A stretch of DNA of 31,391 nucleotides, taken from Haplomitrium mnioides (Eukaryota; Marchantiophyta; Haplomitriopsida; Calobryales). Shown in pieces: positions 29,278 through 31,391 of this stretch (positions are counted from its first letter, which is position 1; the number at the start of each line of letters is the position of its first letter). Position numbers and translations under genes: made by a program. Below the pieces are notes generated by a model. It saw only the letters and a list, made by a program, of their open reading frames with translations, did not search any database and was not told where the DNA came from. The stretch is taken from NCBI GenBank assembly GCA_049999725.1, contig JBNGIS010010349.1:1-31391 (forward strand), given 5' to 3'.

Positions 29278-30025
29278 GATGGGGAGTATATTGAGAAAAA
29301 AGATGGCTTCTATTGAATTACATATCTCTGCTCGGGAAGATCAAGAAGGTGAACCTCACGCACGAATAGGATCAAAGATTGAACCCTATGCGTATATAGG
29401 GTCAAAGAGTGAACCCAATGCATGCATACGACTAAGGAGTGAACAACTTCCACATAAAAGATCTAAGAAGGAACCCAAGTTGAATCTTTCCTTTGACTAT
29501 TCCAACAGATCAAAAGAAAGACGTTCAACTCAAAATTTTGAGACAGTTGTGGACATTTCTTTGTCCTTATCAAAGGAAGACTTCGATATTCACAATCAAA
29601 TTGTGTTTGTTTAAAATACAAAAAGCATACAATCTATGGACGGTTTCAATATTAGAGATGAATCGCTATCTTTGATGGCACCACTCAAACAACGAGTGAT
29701 TTCAATTCAAGTTGGACCTCGTAATGAGATTGGGAAATCTGAAACAAACCAAATTCTTTTGGAAGAGTCTTCAGACGACAGTTTGGGAAATGGTTCTAGG
29801 AAAGAGTCTCAATCAATCAATATTTCATTTGAGTTATTGCTAAGGGCACCGATTATGTTACAAAAAGCATTTCTTAATGTTATAGATATTGATGAAGATT
29901 TTGTTTTGGCATGGTACAATTCTTCTAATCCTAAAAAACAACCTCATCATTTGAAAACTTATTGTGAAGGAACAAAAAATACTACAATGATGATTAAGAT
30001 CTTCATGACGATGAATTATCTCTGA
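29278..30025 (+). pseudogene. Unknown gene remnant, part downstream of the LINE
   Basis: This continues the frame of 27439-27584. It reads MGSILRKKMASIELHISARE, a set of 10-residue repeats (29349-29470), DYSNRSKERRSTQNFETVVD, a TAA at about 29611, then in the same frame MDGFNIRDESLSLMAPLKQR and IDEDFVLAWYNSSNPKKQPH to a TGA at 30023-30025. The composition (acidic, Ser-rich, with basic patches) suggests a nuclear or unstructured protein. I recognise no family. Total length without the LINE is about 297 codons with three stops. Confidence 0.42.
29349..29470 (+). repeat. 30-bp tandem repeat, about four units, in the unknown gene remnant
   Basis: Units of 30 bp start GAACC at about 29351, 29381, 29411 and 29441 and encode EPHARIGSKI, EPYAYIGSKS, EPNACIRLRS and EQLPHKRSKK. 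The second unit holds ACCCTATGCGTATATAGGGT, which is dyad-symmetric like the intronic CCATGCGCGCATGG units and has the same 30-bp period. Confidence 0.7.
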
Positions 30026-30304
30026 TGGTTAGATTCGCCTACGGACCAAATTGACCAGCGCAACATAAGAATTCTTTGTATGGGCCAAACCCAAAAGGGT
30101 AAACATCTTATGTGAAAATTCTTTGCGGAAAGTCTATCATCACGAGATATTTGTGAAGAAAAAGCTTTATCCAATGCTAATTTCTAAATTGAAGAGAATT
30201 TTATTTTGTCGATAATTGCTTGTCGCTATGCAAGATAGATTTTTTTTCTTAAAACTATGAGAGAAACGTATTTTTGACAAAGCTTGAAGGATTGAGATAT
30301 CATA
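30026..30304. other. No recognised gene
   Basis: Short coding-like frames (RILCMGQTQKGKHLM near 30070) continue the style of the preceding remnant but are too short to classify. Confidence 0.35.
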
Positions 30305-30682
30305 TTGCAGTGGGGAATACCAAGAAAAGACTATGATTTGGACAATCGGTTTACTCTGTTCGGTGGTGCCGTTGTCTATAGAAGAGCCTTCAAATTAATA
30401 TTATCAATAGAGAATAATAGAATTCTAAGGATTCAAAATCTCAAAACGCATATTAAGAGGCATTTTTTAAAAAGAGAATTATCTACTAAAGGAGTATTTG
30501 TCCATGAGTGGATGGACAGTTTTTTTCAAGGACACTACGAGAGAATGCCCACTCATGAAGTTTACCACTTGCCTAATAATTTTACAAAAAAAACCTCTAC
30601 TTTGAACCAGGAATCGACTACTGAAAATAGGAACTTTTTTTTGTTTTCTAGAAAAAACATAGTTTTTGAGCTCAAAAAATAG
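30305..30682 (+). CDS. Open frame of 125 codons, unknown
   Basis: The frame reads GIPRKDYDLDNRFTLFGGAV, RIQNLKTHIKRHFLKRELST, EWMDSFFQGHYERMPTHEVY and HLPNNFTKKT. The composition is protein-like up to about 30585. The rest runs into the AT-rich repeat terminus at 30590, so the last 30 or so codons are not original. It may be the 3' continuation of the decayed 27439-30025 gene. No family recognised, no promoter seen. Confidence 0.32.
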   Translation: MQWGIPRKDYDLDNRFTLFGGAVVYRRAFKLILSIENNRILRIQNLKTHIKRHFLKRELSTKGVFVHEWMDSFFQGHYERMPTHEVYHLPNNFTKKTSTLNQESTTENRNFFLFSRKNIVFELKK

Positions 30683-30900
30683 AAAAAAGGTCATTTTTAA
30701 AAAACACAAACGCTGTGAGTATTTGAGCTTTATTTTTTTGTTTTTTTTAACAAGCATGATAGAGTAAGAATCAATTTTATTATGTTGAATCGAACGATAT
30801 TCTTATGAAAATATTGTAAATCTCAAAATCGATAAAAAGTATAAAAATTATGGTATGTTTTTATAAGAAACTTGCATTTTTCTTTGATTGCATTTCGAAA
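30590..30900 (-). repeat. Diverged 3' terminal segment like those of copies B and C
   Basis: On the - strand it ends CGATTCCTGGTTCAAAGTAG then AGGTTTTT. CTACTTTGAACCAGGAATCG here is identical over 20 bp to the copy B terminus. The rest is AT-rich and only loosely similar. Its orientation implies a fourth unit on the - strand extending right, beyond the window. Confidence 0.5.
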
Positions 30901-31391
30901 CTCAAAAATTGAAATATACATCAAAATAAGTGATGGTGCTCAAAAAGACATGGTGCTAAAAAAGACTTATTTTTTGAAAAAGAAATAGAAAACATGAGAA
31001 AAAAATTCCAAGCGAACTAGAAGTCAAGGGAATGAGTTTGGAATTCTAAGACACAATAACCAACAAAATGAAACATTGCATGGATTTTGGAGCTCTGTTT
31101 TCAAGTTTAAGCAAGAAAGCAAGAAAGAAGCTTTCTTTTGTAGTTGAAAATCCATGCACACAAATGTTTAAGTGGGCATGTTTTAGAAGGTTTTAGCAAT
31201 TCAAAATCTTTTATAATTTAGAGAATCATATAAGCAAAAGAGTTATAATTCAAAATCAAACTGGCTAGTGGCTTTAGAGATTTACTTCAGAGTCTAAGCA
31301 AGCAATATCTCCAAGTTTTTTACCAGAGTCTTCCAAACAAAAGGTTTTGAGTTCTACAAGAGAGTCTTTGAGAGTTGTAGAATCTAAGTTC
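30901..31391. other. AT-rich sequence, no gene recognised
   Basis: No protein-like frame on either strand. One degenerate half-unit (AATCCATGCACACAAATG near 31149) resembles the dyad repeat, as expected if a fourth unit continues here. Confidence 0.35.

Noticed and set aside
30479-30757. A 92-codon - strand frame rich in Lys and Phe
   Set aside because: It is antisense to the 30305-30682 frame and largely on A/T-rich repeat DNA; no family motif.
1-31391. tRNA, rRNA or organelle-derived segments
   Set aside because: No cloverleaf-like sequence with conserved TTC and CCA-proximal features, and no rRNA or plastid gene sequence, was recognised.

Overview
This window looks like nuclear DNA of a land plant. 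The evidence is a chromodomain-bearing Ty3/gypsy element, a plant L1-type LINE, a decayed pentatricopeptide-repeat (PPR) gene tail, and introns with GT..AG borders and T-rich acceptors. The density of old, stop-riddled retroelements suggests a large repeat-rich genome, perhaps a gymnosperm; that last point is a guess. I see no intact host gene. Nearly everything is a mobile element or a pseudogene, and the longest open frame belongs to a LINE.

The most unusual content is a multi-exon gene family present three times: copy A (+ strand, 2-3539), copy B (- strand, 22152-19659) and copy C (- strand, about 26981-23147). Aligned by eye, the copies share exon order, intron positions and protein sequence. 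The deduced protein has a basic, Ser/Glu-rich N-terminal part. A region that resembles a ParB-like fold follows, built around a GNHxxAA motif. The C-terminal part has the order of an N4-cytosine/N6-adenine DNA methyltransferase: a DIPYxYN box in place of DPPY, an EYWTVGYW strand, a QKPxALY helix, and a DLxxxSGTG SAM-binding loop followed by VEYDR. All three copies are broken by stops, frameshifts or deletions. Their introns 1 and 2 and their 3' flanks carry arrays of a 14-20 bp dyad-symmetric unit with core CCATGCGCGCATGG, repeated about every 30 bp. Their 3' flanks end at a shared terminus (GTAGCGGTTGTT), so the gene appears to travel inside a repeated, possibly mobile, unit.

Layout. 1-4401: copy A and its twice-repeated AT-rich 3' end. 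4440-14845: one decayed chromovirus (RT, RNase H, integrase, chromodomain, 3' LTR). A 7,257-bp insertion at 6161-13417, flanked by CTAAG target duplications and with TG..CA ends, splits its integrase. The insertion carries GC-rich tandem repeats of about 25, 124 and 38 bp and a dead PPR fragment. 14846-17240: no recognisable gene. 17241-18691: the 3' half of a second chromovirus of the same family, on the - strand. 18692-22152: copy B. 22184-27164: copy C, with a candidate TATA box. 27439-30025: an unrecognised decayed reading frame, cut by a 5'-truncated LINE (27585-29262) with a 15-bp target duplication. 30305-31391: an unrecognised open frame, then AT-rich DNA that starts with the same terminus motif as the 3' ends of copies B and C.
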